Positions 7,294-17,108 are shown, numbered from the stretch's first letter. The stretch is 64,000 bases of DNA from JBBBNV01 sp037137075 (GCF_037137075.1 NZ_JBBBNV010000024.1:8651-72650); one strand, 5' to 3'. The notes: generated by a model not told the origin, from the letters alone. Numbers and translations: made by a program.

Positions 7294-8880
7294 TTATTTG
7301 TTGCGGATAACAACCGTCCGGAGGGCGTCAAGCCACTGCACGTCCTGTCCCATTTCTTCACTGAACAAACGCAGCGGCACATAAGTGCGGCCATGGTTCA
7401 TATACGGAGCAGCATCGATCGTTTTGGTTTGATCCGCTGCACCGGTCTCCATCCGGACCATCGCATGATTACCAATCGCCAGCTCCAGGGTGATGCCGTT
7501 TTTGATTAACCGGACCTGCTTGGTTTCATCGTTGAATTGAACCTCATAGCCGAGAGATTCTGTCACCGCCCGTACAGGCACCATCGTCCGGCCGTTGACC
7601 ATTTCAGGGGCAGCATCGAACTCGACAGGCTGGGCGCCGAGCAATACACGAATCTCTTCCGTTCCCTGCGAGCGCTCAGGAGCAGAATAGAAATGGATTT
7701 GACGAACAACGTGATTGTACGTATCTGCCACTAGAATGCTTCCGTCTGGCTGAACCGCTACATTCGTCGGATTTTGCAGCATGGCCGTGCGATCCACGCT
7801 GTCCCGGTACCCGGCCGTCTGCTTCAGGCTTCCGGCCAGCGTCGAAACCCGGCCTTCGAACAAATAACGTACCGAATGGTTCATACTGTCAGCGATCACC
7901 AGTCCGCCTTCCCCGGTCAAAGCAAGTCCCTTAGGAAAATTAAAACGGGCGTCCGCCGCAGCTCCGTCTGCGAATTCACCGTCCGCATACAAGGCCGTAC
8001 TGCTGTAGCCTCCGGCTGTTCCCGCTACGGTGGTCACTTGTCCGCTGGCAAAATCGATATAGCGGATGCGCTGATTTCCCGAATCACTCACATACAGATT
8101 GCCTTTGTCATCCAATACGAGGCCTGACGGCTCGTTAAACTTGGCCTCGGCCAGCGGTCCATCGGCATAGTCCCCGCTCGGCTGCACGACGCCCGGATAA
8201 ACTTCGACCACCCGCTTCGACGACGCATTAAGTGTCGTTACAGTACCGTCCGCAGTTATTCTGCGGATGAGGTGGTTTAAGGTGTCCGCCACAAATACCG
8301 TGCCGTCCGGCTTCACAGCTACAGCCTGCGGGCTGTAAAACTGAGCCTTCTGCCCTTGACCGTCCGTTCTGCCAAGCACCCCGTTGCCTGCCAGTGTGGT
8401 CACCTCGCCGGAAGCGGCAATTTTGCGGATGGCGTGATTGTCCGTATCGGCTACAATCACGTTTCCTGCACCATCTGCTGCCAGGCCGCCAGGGGAATGG
8501 AACACCGATTCATCCCGTGGCCCGTCCAGCAGCGTCCCAAGGGGCAGCCCCTGCGAGTCGAACGGCAGCGTCACTCCGGCATAGGTGCTTACTTGCCCGC
8601 CTGAAATGCGGCGAATCACTTCATTCCCCGAATCGGCGACAAGGACAGAGCCATCTCCGAGCACCGCCAGCCCGCGAGGCTGGCGAAAGGAGGCGGACTG
8701 CTGACTTCCTTCCGCCTTCGCCCCATAAGCCCCGCTTCCGCTGTAGGTCTGCACATGGGTGAGCAGCTGATTGTTATCCCCGGCAGCCGCCAGCTGGGAA
8801 GCGGCGGATACCGGCATAGCAGCTGTAAGGGCCGCGACCGCAGCCATTACAACCGATAATTGTTTTAACTTGGTTTTCAT
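7294..8880 (-). CDS. Secreted NHL-repeat propeller with stalk (copper amine oxidase N-like) domain
   Basis: 528 residues. The start is the ATG at 8880, with AAGGGG upstream; it gives a Sec signal peptide (MKTKLKQLSVVMAAV...PVSA). Six NHL repeats follow, each ending like VLVADSGNEVIRRI, enough for a six-bladed beta-propeller. The C-terminal 120 residues form two copies of the Cu_amine_oxidN1-type stalk motif (NGRTMVPVRAV; HGRTYVPLRLF). The product should be exported and could bind protein or polysaccharide. It lies 52 bases after the FecR gene and is very likely co-transcribed with it. No catalytic residues are seen. Confidence 0.88.
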   Translation of the reverse strand: MKTKLKQLSVVMAAVAALTAAMPVSAASQLAAAGDNNQLLTHVQTYSGSGAYGAKAEGSQQSASFRQPRGLAVLGDGSVLVADSGNEVIRRISGGQVSTYAGVTLPFDSQGLPLGTLLDGPRDESVFHSPGGLAADGAGNVIVADTDNHAIRKIAASGEVTTLAGNGVLGRTDGQGQKAQFYSPQAVAVKPDGTVFVADTLNHLIRRITADGTVTTLNASSKRVVEVYPGVVQPSGDYADGPLAEAKFNEPSGLVLDDKGNLYVSDSGNQRIRYIDFASGQVTTVAGTAGGYSSTALYADGEFADGAAADARFNFPKGLALTGEGGLVIADSMNHSVRYLFEGRVSTLAGSLKQTAGYRDSVDRTAMLQNPTNVAVQPDGSILVADTYNHVVRQIHFYSAPERSQGTEEIRVLLGAQPVEFDAAPEMVNGRTMVPVRAVTESLGYEVQFNDETKQVRLIKNGITLELAIGNHAMVRMETGAADQTKTIDAAPYMNHGRTYVPLRLFSEEMGQDVQWLDALRTVVIRNK

Positions 8881-8932
8881 TTTATGTTTACCCCTTACTT
8901 GATATGGATGGTGGAGAACCGTTGAACGCAAG

Positions 8933-11260
8933 TTAGCTGGACGGCAAAGCCTCAATCGTGACCGATTTCTGACGCTCTGCTTCGGCAAGGCCTGCGTTCG
9001 AGTTCATATCAAGCGGCAGTACATACACCTTCACCTGATGGGTGCCAGGCGTTACGGCCGTCAGCGGGAAGGTTACAAGCTGTTCCGTCCCGTTTACCGT
9101 TATATTGGCCGGAAGGCTCGCCGGGTTCGAGATGTCATCCTTCATAATGACATAAGTAACCTCGCGCTGTACCCCGCTGGCTCCAGCCGACGTATCCTGA
9201 CGGACCGTCGCCACATGAGGAACCGCATTGAAGACAGCCGAGCTAATCCCTGTTTTATCAAGCGTAAAATCAGCGTCATTATACAGCACATGAACTTCGG
9301 CCGCATATAGAGAAATATCCTTCAGGTTCACTTGAAGCTGGAAGGGCTGGCCGATCGTCACCGTCTCCGGCGCTTCTACAGAAGCCTTGCTCGTATCGTC
9401 GAAGGTGACATGAAGACTGGCCTCCGCGGTCCACATTCCTGCAGCATCCTGTGACCTGGCATAGACTGTCGTGTCGCCATACAAGCTAATCGGGCCCGTG
9501 TACTCACGGTACGCCTCCTGATCCAGCTTGTACTGCTTCACGATCGCCCCCTCCGGATACGTGATCGTCACCTGCTTATGGCTTGACGATACGGACGTTT
9601 CCGTAAACACAGGCGTGCCGACCTGATTCTTGGTAATCAGCGGAATCGTTACCGCGTCACTGAGAACTCCGCGCAGCAGGGTGCGGGCTGAGAACAAGTT
9701 TTCCCCGTCCTGCAAATCTACAGTCACATCTACTGTGCTGGCGGTAGTTACTGCGGTCGTGCTCACCGCCGTACCGCCTTTATAAATAATAATCTGGCTG
9801 TTGAGCGGCGCTGTAAGCTGCAGGGTGTATGCAGCCGCAGTCGTTACAACTGCGCCCGTCGGGGATACCACCACCGGCTCTGCCGGCTTCTTGCTGCCGT
9901 TGTTCCCCTTGCTGCCGCTTGCTGCGGTGCCGGAGCCAGAGGTCTGCGTTTTGGAGCTTTCGGCCTTATCAACATCCTTCCGGAAGCGCTCCTTCTCTTC
10001 TGAGGTGAGCTGCTCGGTGTACGCCTGCTCCGCTTCCTGCTGCAGTTTTTGTTCCGCCTGACGGTTTAGATCCGCCAGACGCTTCTGCTGATCCGCCAGC
10101 CTTCCGAGCAGGCCGGCATACGTCTGCTTCAGACGGTCCTCCTCCGCCTTCTGCTGTTCATCAAGCTGGCGCGCCCTGGCTTCCTCCTCGGACTTTTTTT
10201 GCTGCAGCCTGCTGTAGTACTCGGGGTCGAATCCAGCGCTTTTGTCCAGTGTAGTGACCGCATCCAAATCAATCTTTTTATTTGCCTCCGTAATGCTGGC
10301 ATTTGCATCGTCAATCATTTTTTGCAGAGTGCTTTCATCGACAATGCGCTGCTCCTGCGCGCGTTTGGCGATGTCGCTGATGAACCGGTTTAAATTTTGC
10401 TGTACCCGATTCAGATCCTCCGCAGTTCCGATTTGAAATGTTTTCAGCCCTGCTCCAGGCTGCTGCTCCTCAAGCTCCTTCCTTTTGAGCTCCATCAGAC
10501 GGTCATTCTCCGAATTAATGTCGGCCGCGTTTTTGAATATAGCCTTCAGCACCTCGGGAGACACATCTCTCAACAGGGTATCCGGATCGATAACGGACAC
10601 ATCCGAAGGATAATCGGGGCCGCCTACACGCGGGTCGACGGCAATTTGCTGTGCCGGATAAACCTGGGCCTCATTGCCCTCCTGCCCTGTGGAGGAGCCC
10701 GGCGGGGTTGTCTCAACGACACCGGAGAACACGGTCGTGATCATTCGCCCGGTTCTCGGATCCATGACCGTCAGCAGGTGTGTTCCCTTCACGCCCATCA
10801 CGGCGGTCGGCGTGTCCACCTCATACTCGTCATCATCCGAGACGGCTTTTTTTACCTTGGACCAGACAGAGCCGGCCCAGAGGCTGAATTTGGATTTTGT
10901 TCCCCCGTCCTCGGTCAGACTGGAGATGTACAGCTCCGTATCGGCGCCGATCGTAACCTCGTCGCCCTTGTCTACGACCTTGAGCACGACATATGAATCT
11001 GATCCGGTGGACAAATGATCGCCCTCATTCAAATACATATCCACAAAAGCGTCATAGGATTTCGAGCCGCCGGATTTCGTCACCAGCACCGTTCCTCCGA
11101 CATCCGTCACCTGGGCAGTTCTCGACGATTTCGCCTCAGCCGGCCTCGGCAGGAAAACTGACAATATGCTAAATAGCAATAAAAAACATAGGATCATAGA
11201 CAATGATGAACGTGTTATGTATCGCGCTTGCTTGCTAACCACTGCAAAACCCCTCTCCAT
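8933..11260 (-). CDS. Extracellular FecR-domain protein with coiled coil and cohesin-like domain
   Basis: 775 residues. A signal peptide or anchor spans about 19-43 (SLSMILCFLLLFSILSVFLP). A FecR domain follows (about 47-170: AQVTDVGGTVLVTKSGG...VDTPTAVMGVKGTHLL). A long Glu/Gln/Lys-rich coiled coil (about 255-435) and a low-complexity linker lead to two Ig-like modules (about 465-625) and a cohesin-like module (about 635-765). FecR is best known as a signalling anti-sigma partner, but here it is an extracellular module with no sigma factor nearby. ATG at 11260 is supported by GAAGGAGGG. It is divergent from the CHASE2 cyclase and heads the transcript with the NHL gene. Confidence 0.85.
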   Translation of the reverse strand: MERGFAVVSKQARYITRSSLSMILCFLLLFSILSVFLPRPAEAKSSRTAQVTDVGGTVLVTKSGGSKSYDAFVDMYLNEGDHLSTGSDSYVVLKVVDKGDEVTIGADTELYISSLTEDGGTKSKFSLWAGSVWSKVKKAVSDDDEYEVDTPTAVMGVKGTHLLTVMDPRTGRMITTVFSGVVETTPPGSSTGQEGNEAQVYPAQQIAVDPRVGGPDYPSDVSVIDPDTLLRDVSPEVLKAIFKNAADINSENDRLMELKRKELEEQQPGAGLKTFQIGTAEDLNRVQQNLNRFISDIAKRAQEQRIVDESTLQKMIDDANASITEANKKIDLDAVTTLDKSAGFDPEYYSRLQQKKSEEEARARQLDEQQKAEEDRLKQTYAGLLGRLADQQKRLADLNRQAEQKLQQEAEQAYTEQLTSEEKERFRKDVDKAESSKTQTSGSGTAASGSKGNNGSKKPAEPVVVSPTGAVVTTAAAYTLQLTAPLNSQIIIYKGGTAVSTTAVTTASTVDVTVDLQDGENLFSARTLLRGVLSDAVTIPLITKNQVGTPVFTETSVSSSHKQVTITYPEGAIVKQYKLDQEAYREYTGPISLYGDTTVYARSQDAAGMWTAEASLHVTFDDTSKASVEAPETVTIGQPFQLQVNLKDISLYAAEVHVLYNDADFTLDKTGISSAVFNAVPHVATVRQDTSAGASGVQREVTYVIMKDDISNPASLPANITVNGTEQLVTFPLTAVTPGTHQVKVYVLPLDMNSNAGLAEAERQKSVTIEALPSS

Positions 11261-11373
11261 TCGTTGTAGCCCTCCTTCATTTTACTTTGACCCTGTACAA
11301 ATGACAATTCTTTCTTTTTGTAATAAAACACGAAAAATCACGATATTCCTCGACAAAACACACAAATTCCATA

Positions 11374-11402
11374 TTGTGGGCCGTGTCAAATTACGCTACT
11401 AT
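11374..11402 (+). promoter_or_regulatory. Candidate promoter of the CHASE2 cyclase gene
   Basis: TTGTGG at 11374-11379 and TACTAT at 11397-11402 are separated by 17 bases. They lie about 60 bases before the TTG start, in the 202-base divergent region shared with the FecR gene. Confidence 0.5.
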
Positions 11403-11462
11403 ATTCCTGTGTGTAAAGGCCCGCATTTCAACCACAATAATGAGATAAAAGGTGTGTTTCTA

Positions 11463-13259
11463 TTGAAAAAAGGTTGGTTACAAACGGTACTTATTGGTAA
11501 TGCCGCCGTCATCCTGCTGAGCTTTCTTCTGTATCAGCTGGATACCCTGCAGGTGCTGCGCAATGCCCTGTTCGACTACAATACCCAATGGACGATGTCG
11601 CAGGAGCCGCATGAGGACATTGTGGTGGTCGGTATCGACGACGCCTCCCTGAAAGAAATCGGCACGTTCCCGTTTGACCGCAAGGTATACATTTCCGTCA
11701 TCGATACGATGGAAAAGGCCGGCGCCAAGGTCATTGCCTTCGATATTACGTTCAGCACCGAAAGCAATCCGGCCAGCGATCAAGCACTCGCGGAAACACT
11801 TGCCAAGTACAAGAACATTATTATTCCTTCCTACGCCGTCACCGAGGACGAGTTCAACCGCAGCACGCGCGGCAGCAAAGATGACATGATTATGGCCCGC
11901 AGCCTGGAAAAGCCGATTCCGGCTATTGCCAAAGTGACGCAGACCGGCCACATCAATCGTTCCATCGACAGCGACGGGGTTATCCGCCGTACATGGCTGC
12001 AGCTCAACACGCCAGAAGGACCGATTGATTCTCTGGCCTTCAAAGCCGCCAAGATGGCCGGATACGACGTCAATCACTACTTGAATTACAGCCCGCAAAA
12101 GGAAATTTTCATCCGCTTTGACGCCAAATCCAAGGATTTTAACTACGTATCCATGGGCAAAGTACTGCGGGGCGAGGTCCCGGCCAGCTTCTTCAAGGAT
12201 CGGGTTGTATTTGTGGGCTATACCGGAGCAGGCAACGACGAAGGCACGACCCCTATTGAAACCCATATGAATCTCGTGTATGCCCATGCCAATATCACAT
12301 CGCAGCTGCTGAACGATAAGGCAGTGTTCCCTGCTGTGGACAAGGTCAGCCTGCTGTTGATGGCGGCTATGATGCTGCTTGTGGGCCTGGCTGCCTGGAG
12401 ACTCCGATCCACATTTTCGGTCCTGCTATTTTTCGTTCTGATTCTGATTTTGTTCACCGGCCAATTTTTCATTTTCTCTGCGACAGGCCAAGTCGTTGAC
12501 GTTATTTATCCAACCCTTGCGGCGCTGATTTCATTCCTCGTTAATCTTGCGATGAAAACATACTTTGAAACGAAGCAAAAAAATTACATTACCAAGCAGT
12601 TTGGCCGCTACATCTCGCCGGATCTGGTGAAAGAAATTGCCCGGCACGGACAGGAAATTCAGCTTGGGGGCATCAACCGGGATTTGTCCATCCTATTCCT
12701 TGATATCCGAGGCTTCACGCCGTTATCGGAGAAATTGACTCCGGAAGAGATTGTCGACTTCTTGAACATGATGTTTAACTTAATCACCGAGCAAACCTTG
12801 CAAAATAAAGGCACCATCGACAAATTTATCGGAGACGCCGCCATGCTGCTGTTCAACGCCCCGCTGGATGTTCCGTACCACGAGTATCGGGCCGTAAAAA
12901 CCGCCTACGATATTCAGCAGGGAATGATTCAAGTACGCGAAGATATCAAAAAGAAGCATCATGTGAACATTGCAGTCGGCATCGGCGTAAACTCCGGGAA
13001 TGTCGTTGTCGGGAATATCGGCTCCTATTTGCGTGTCGATTACACGGCAATCGGAGACAACGTGAACACGGCCGCCCGGATCGAGTCGAACACGGAGCCG
13101 AATCAAATTTTAGTTTCGGAAGCCACCTATGAACGAACCAAAGACTACTTCGAATACAACTATATCGGAGAAAAGCAAGTCAAAGGCAAATCCGTCCCGC
13201 TCCGTTTATACGAAGTAACGGGACACAAGCAGGCGCCTCAGGATTTGAAGCAGCCTTGA
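11463..13259 (+). CDS. CHASE2-sensor class III adenylyl cyclase
   Basis: 598 residues from a TTG start at 11463, chosen because AAAGGTG lies just upstream and the protein then opens with a membrane helix (WLQTVLIGNAAVILLSFLLY). An extracellular CHASE2 domain spans about 40-280, three membrane helices about 285-355, and the cyclase domain about 400-575. Metal-binding aspartates sit in LFLDIRGF and FIGDAAM; the lysine of IDKFIGD and the aspartate of AIGDNVNTAAR are the adenine-selecting pair, so cAMP is the predicted product. The CHASE2 domain should sense something at the surface, plausibly linked to the divergent FecR and NHL proteins. A terminator follows. Confidence 0.88.
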   Translation: MKKGWLQTVLIGNAAVILLSFLLYQLDTLQVLRNALFDYNTQWTMSQEPHEDIVVVGIDDASLKEIGTFPFDRKVYISVIDTMEKAGAKVIAFDITFSTESNPASDQALAETLAKYKNIIIPSYAVTEDEFNRSTRGSKDDMIMARSLEKPIPAIAKVTQTGHINRSIDSDGVIRRTWLQLNTPEGPIDSLAFKAAKMAGYDVNHYLNYSPQKEIFIRFDAKSKDFNYVSMGKVLRGEVPASFFKDRVVFVGYTGAGNDEGTTPIETHMNLVYAHANITSQLLNDKAVFPAVDKVSLLLMAAMMLLVGLAAWRLRSTFSVLLFFVLILILFTGQFFIFSATGQVVDVIYPTLAALISFLVNLAMKTYFETKQKNYITKQFGRYISPDLVKEIARHGQEIQLGGINRDLSILFLDIRGFTPLSEKLTPEEIVDFLNMMFNLITEQTLQNKGTIDKFIGDAAMLLFNAPLDVPYHEYRAVKTAYDIQQGMIQVREDIKKKHHVNIAVGIGVNSGNVVVGNIGSYLRVDYTAIGDNVNTAARIESNTEPNQILVSEATYERTKDYFEYNYIGEKQVKGKSVPLRLYEVTGHKQAPQDLKQP

Positions 13260-13285
13260 GCCAATAGGCGTCGTTTATCGCATTT

Positions 13286-13327
13286 CGGGACATGCTTACC
13301 AACTCTGCGGCATGTCCCGGTTCATTT
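13286..13327 (+). terminator. Terminator of the cyclase gene
   Basis: Stem CGGGACATGC (13286-13295) pairs with GCATGTCCCG (13310-13319), followed by a T-rich stretch, 26 bases after the cyclase stop codon. Confidence 0.7.
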
Positions 13328-13400
13328 TGTAAAGCTGCAAAGTATAAAGTCTGTAGCGGACTTTCACCGCCAAGTTATCGCCCATGCCGGGCGCACAACA

Positions 13401-13439
13401 ATAAGGCCCCTTGCCGGATATATCCGCAAGGGGCCTTAT
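13401..13439 (-). terminator. Terminator of the ferredoxin gene
   Basis: A strong stem (ATAAGGCCCCTTG...CAAGGGGCCTTAT) lies 17 bases past the ferredoxin stop. On the minus strand it runs into a T-rich tail (TTATTGTTG). Confidence 0.8.
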
Positions 13440-13455
13440 ATTGATTAAGGAAGTA

Positions 13456-13689
13456 TTAGTTGAAAGGGGTGTCGGCGATTTTGATGGAATCTGTCGGGCA
13501 GCCGTCTGCAGCATCCTGCAAATCATCGTACAGATCCGCCGGAATTTCAGTTACGCCTCTGTTGCCGTCAGCTTCATAAATAACTTCGGCAAGACCTTCA
13601 TCATCATAATCATAAATGTCTGGAGCCGTCGCGCCACAAGCTCCACAGGCGATACAGGTGTCTTTTTCTACCCAAGTATATTTTGCCAT
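13456..13689 (-). CDS. fer: Ferredoxin, single [4Fe-4S] cluster
   Basis: 77-residue acidic electron carrier of the Bacillus type. Cluster ligands are in CIACGACG (CxxCxxC) near residue 12 and a distant cysteine in GCPTDSI near residue 64, so one [4Fe-4S] cluster is expected. The ATG has GGAGG eight bases upstream. It stands as a single gene with its own terminator, between the cyclase and the polymerase IV gene. Likely partners, such as cytochrome P450 or desaturase systems, are not in the window. Confidence 0.95.
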   Translation of the reverse strand: MAKYTWVEKDTCIACGACGATAPDIYDYDDEGLAEVIYEADGNRGVTEIPADLYDDLQDAADGCPTDSIKIADTPFN

Positions 13690-13892
13690 TGTTAGTTCCT
13701 CCCTATACTCTTCAGTCGATAGTTTGATGTTATTTCATCTAAAACTATAATATAAAACCTGTGAAAGTTCAAACCTTTCATTTCCAAAACCGATGCCAAT
13801 TTAGCATGATACTTATGCCTCGGCGGAATTATTGCGAACTCGCAAGTTAGTATATCCGTTTCGTTTTATTTCAGACTGAAATGATTTTCCGG

Positions 13893-15191
13893 CTATTCCT
13901 GATCCAGTCCGCGCAGGCGCAGATGATCCATCTGCAGGGAAGTGCCGCGGCGTTTGTGGTTGCGAATCAGCGCAGAGGGATCATCGCCCAGCATCCCGGC
14001 CGTCAGCACGGCTTCTTCACCGAATTTGTCGCGAAGCTTGTCGACAATACGGGTCAGTTCTTCTTTGCGCGGCTGCTTCTCATAATCGAACAAATCCAGT
14101 TGAACGACAGCTGTTGTTGCGGCCTCCAGCCCCTGCAGGGTAACCCCGAGCAGCCGGGCCGGCTTGCCCTCGGGCCAGTGGCGCTCAAACAACCTGCAGG
14201 CCGCTTGATAAACCTCGTTAGCTTCATTGGTAGCAGCGACCAGGGTAACACTGCGCGTAATCGTCTTCATGCCGGGATCGCGGATTGTAATTTGAACAAC
14301 ACGGGCCACCAGCTGCTGCCTGCGCAATCTGCGGGTCACCTGATCAGACAAATTCAGGAACACCCGTCTGGCTTCCCCGGCATCAGTCACATCACTGGGC
14401 AGCGTCGTTGTATGTCCGATCGATTTGCTTTGTTCTTTTTCGTTCACGACCGGGGAATCGTCAATCCCGTTCGCCGCGCGGACCAGCACCGGACCGAGCA
14501 CGCCGAAATGTGAAGCAAGCAGCGTCTCATTTGCTTTAGCCAGCTCGCCGACCGTATAAATATGGAGCTTCTTCAGCTTATCCGCCGTTTTGCTGCCAAT
14601 GCCGTAAAGCGCAGAGCACGGCTGGTCCCAGAGAAGGACGGGAACATCCCGCTTTCGAAGCACAGTCATGCCGTTCGGCTTTTTCAGGTCGGATGCAATT
14701 TTGGCTAAAAGCTTATTTGGCGCTATTCCGATCGAGCACGGCAAATGCAGCTCGTCCCGAATGCGCCGCTGAATTTCGGCGGCAATCTCCAGCGGTGCCC
14801 CAAACTGCTTGGACCCGGTAATATCTGCGAAGCATTCATCAATGGACATCGCTTCAACAAGCGGGGTATAGCTGTATACAATTTGCATAAACTTGCGGCT
14901 GAAGGTGCGGTACAGCTCAAAATCGGGCTGCAGCAAAATCAGGTCGGGACAAAGCTTCACCGCCTGCCGGACCTGCATGCCTGTACGCACGCCGCGCGCC
15001 CTGGCCGCATAGGAGGAGGTCACAATAATGCCCCGGCGCAGCTCTACGCTGCCGGCGACCGCAATCGCCCTGCCGCGGTATTTCTCCGGCTCCACCGCTT
15101 CATGTACGGAGCAATAAAAGGCGTTCATATCAATATGGAAAATAACTCTCCCGTTTTTCGGATAATGCTCACTGGAGCTGGATCTGGTCAT
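13893..15191 (-). CDS. dinB: DNA polymerase IV (Y family)
   Basis: 432 residues. Translesion polymerase with intact catalytic carboxylates in FHIDMNAFYCSVHEA and EAMSIDECFADITGS. The thumb HhH segment (LYGIGSKTADKLKKLHI) and little finger (SIGHTTTLPSDVTDAGEA) follow in the normal order. Length is slightly above usual because of a C-terminal tail after the little finger (LFDYEKQPRKEEL...). The start is uncertain by one codon: GTG at 15194 or ATG at 15191; the ATG is chosen since GGGTGA lies six bases before it. I see no LexA box upstream. A second Y-family polymerase (uvrX-like) is at 40332. Confidence 0.93.
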   Translation of the reverse strand: MTRSSSSEHYPKNGRVIFHIDMNAFYCSVHEAVEPEKYRGRAIAVAGSVELRRGIIVTSSYAARARGVRTGMQVRQAVKLCPDLILLQPDFELYRTFSRKFMQIVYSYTPLVEAMSIDECFADITGSKQFGAPLEIAAEIQRRIRDELHLPCSIGIAPNKLLAKIASDLKKPNGMTVLRKRDVPVLLWDQPCSALYGIGSKTADKLKKLHIYTVGELAKANETLLASHFGVLGPVLVRAANGIDDSPVVNEKEQSKSIGHTTTLPSDVTDAGEARRVFLNLSDQVTRRLRRQQLVARVVQITIRDPGMKTITRSVTLVAATNEANEVYQAACRLFERHWPEGKPARLLGVTLQGLEAATTAVVQLDLFDYEKQPRKEELTRIVDKLRDKFGEEAVLTAGMLGDDPSALIRNHKRRGTSLQMDHLRLRGLDQE

Positions 15192-15395
15192 CACGGCTCA
15201 CCCGTCGTTCCCTGAAATTTCGGCCTGTTCCGATTCTAATCGGCCTCGCCTGCCGTCAGATGCAAACACATATTCCCAGCATAGTATCCCTGCGCGGGCA
15301 GGTCAAGCAATAAACCGCCGGAACATCAGCGCTTTTTTATTCAGCAAAAATACAAGGGGATTTGTGATTTTTCCTATCAACATTCGGCCAAGAAG

Positions 15396-15404
15396 TGGTA
15401 TAAT
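15396..15404 (+). promoter_or_regulatory. Extended -10 promoter of cimA
   Basis: TGGTATAAT (15396-15404) is an extended -10 element 44 bases before the cimA start. The -35 region is poor, which fits extended -10 promoters. A consensus AGGAGG precedes the start codon. Confidence 0.6.
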
Positions 15405-15447
15405 AGAACGTAATGCTTTTTTGTGATGGAGACAGGAGGACAACACT

Positions 15448-17076
15448 ATGTCAGATGTGGTCAAAATTTTCGACACAACCCTCAGGGACGGTACCCAGGG
15501 CGAAGGCATTAGCCTCTCCGTGGAAGACAAGCTCAAAATCGCCCAGAAGCTCGACGCCCTGGGAGTTCATTATATTGAAGGCGGCTGGCCGGGCAGCAAC
15601 AACAAGGATATTGAATTTTTCAAGCGGATTCGGGAATTGAACCTGAGCCATGCCAAAATTACCGCCTTCGGCAGTACGCGCCGCAAAAACACACGGCCCG
15701 AAAACGACGATAACCTGAACCGTATTATCGAGACGGGCGTCAGTGTTGCGACGATTTTTGGGAAATCATGGGATTTCCATGTACACACCGCCATCCAGAC
15801 TACACTGGAAGAAAACCTGCAAATGATTTACGACTCCGTCAGCTATTTGCGCAGCAAGGGTCTGGAAGTCATTTATGACGGAGAGCATTTCTTCGACGGC
15901 TACAAAAACAACCCGGAATACGCCCTGGATACGATCCGCAAAGCCGAAGAAGCCGGCGCCAACTGGATTGTGCTCTGTGATACAAACGGCGGCTCCCTGC
16001 CGGGTGAAATCAGCGATATCGTCACCGCTGTCCGCAAAGCAGTACAGGTTCCGGTCGGCATTCATGCCCACAATGACTGTGAGCTGGGGGTTGCGAACAG
16101 CCTTGCAGCGGTACAAGCTGGCGCCCGCCAGGTGCAAGGTACCATTAACGGTTTCGGCGAACGCTGCGGCAACGCCAATCTGTCTTCCATCATCCCTAAC
16201 CTGCAGCTTAAGCTCGGCTTCCGCTGTATTAGCGACGAACAGCTGCAATCCTTGACCAGCGTTTCCCGCTACGTCAACGAAATCGCCAACGTTCACATGC
16301 CTGTCAACCAGCCATACGTCGGCACAGCGGCTTTTGCGCACAAGGGAGGCATCCACGTCTCCGCCATTTTGAAGCATCCCAAAACCTACGAGCACATCAC
16401 ACCGGAGCTGGTCGGCAACAAGCAGCGTGTTCTAGTTTCCGAGCTGGCGGGTCAAAGCAACCTCGTATTCAAGGCTCAGGAGCTTCAGCTTGATTTCAAT
16501 CAGGACAACGCCAAGACGAAGGAAGTCATCCAGCGCATTAAGGACCTGGAGCATCAAGGCTATCAGTTCGAAGGCGCCGATGCGTCTCTGGAGCTTTTGC
16601 TGCGGGATGCTTACGGCACACTGGAAGAGAAGTTTGTGCTGGAATCCTTCAAGATGATTATCGGCAAATCCGCCGGCGAAGAAAGCGTCTCTTCCGAAGC
16701 AATTGTCAAATTAAACGTGAAGGGCGAATCCGTGTATATGGCAGCGGAAGGCAACGGGCCGGTCAATGCCCTGGACAACGCGCTTCGCAAGGCACTGGTG
16801 CAATTTTATCCCGATATTAAAAATATGCACTTGGCAGACTATAAGGTGCGTGTCATCGATGAAAAGGATGCAACCGCCGCCAAGGTTCGCGTCCTGATCG
16901 AATCGACGGATTACAGCAACAGCTGGAGCACAGTCGGTGTCTCCACCAACGTCATTGAAGCCAGCTGGCAGGCCCTCATCGACAGCATCCGGTATGCGCT
17001 GATCGGCAAGCAAAGCGTTACCCTTCAAGCAGACGGCGCTTCCGAGGACGACAAGGTCCGGATTATGAATCATTAA
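15448..17076 (+). CDS. cimA: (R)-citramalate synthase
   Basis: 542 residues. It condenses pyruvate with acetyl-CoA to citramalate, the threonine-independent route towards isoleucine. The N-terminal TIM barrel has IFDTTLRDGTQGEGIS, IEGGWPGSNNKD, HAHNDCELGVANS (metal-binding histidines) and NGFGERCGNANL; the C-terminal third resembles the LeuA dimerisation/regulatory domain. GWPGSN and the overall length fit the long CimA branch rather than LeuA or homocitrate synthase. The ATG has AGGAGG nine bases upstream. It is a single-gene unit bounded by its own extended -10 promoter and terminator; no leu/ilv genes adjoin it. Confidence 0.92.
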   Translation: MSDVVKIFDTTLRDGTQGEGISLSVEDKLKIAQKLDALGVHYIEGGWPGSNNKDIEFFKRIRELNLSHAKITAFGSTRRKNTRPENDDNLNRIIETGVSVATIFGKSWDFHVHTAIQTTLEENLQMIYDSVSYLRSKGLEVIYDGEHFFDGYKNNPEYALDTIRKAEEAGANWIVLCDTNGGSLPGEISDIVTAVRKAVQVPVGIHAHNDCELGVANSLAAVQAGARQVQGTINGFGERCGNANLSSIIPNLQLKLGFRCISDEQLQSLTSVSRYVNEIANVHMPVNQPYVGTAAFAHKGGIHVSAILKHPKTYEHITPELVGNKQRVLVSELAGQSNLVFKAQELQLDFNQDNAKTKEVIQRIKDLEHQGYQFEGADASLELLLRDAYGTLEEKFVLESFKMIIGKSAGEESVSSEAIVKLNVKGESVYMAAEGNGPVNALDNALRKALVQFYPDIKNMHLADYKVRVIDEKDATAAKVRVLIESTDYSNSWSTVGVSTNVIEASWQALIDSIRYALIGKQSVTLQADGASEDDKVRIMNH

Positions 17077-17108
17077 TTGTTAAAAATAAATGCTGAAGAA
17101 TACAGCAC

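Noticed and set aside
11166..11462. N-terminal extension of the cyclase by 99 codons
   Set aside because: The extension crosses the divergent FecR promoter region and has no protein-like character; AAAGGTG before the TTG at 11463 and the membrane helix right after it mark the real start.
11478..12287. 269-codon leftward ORF inside the cyclase gene
   Set aside because: Antisense shadow of the CHASE2 region; the sense frame carries all domain motifs.
15195..15447. LexA box between dinB and cimA
   Set aside because: Searched by eye for GAAC-N4-GTTC on both strands; none found.
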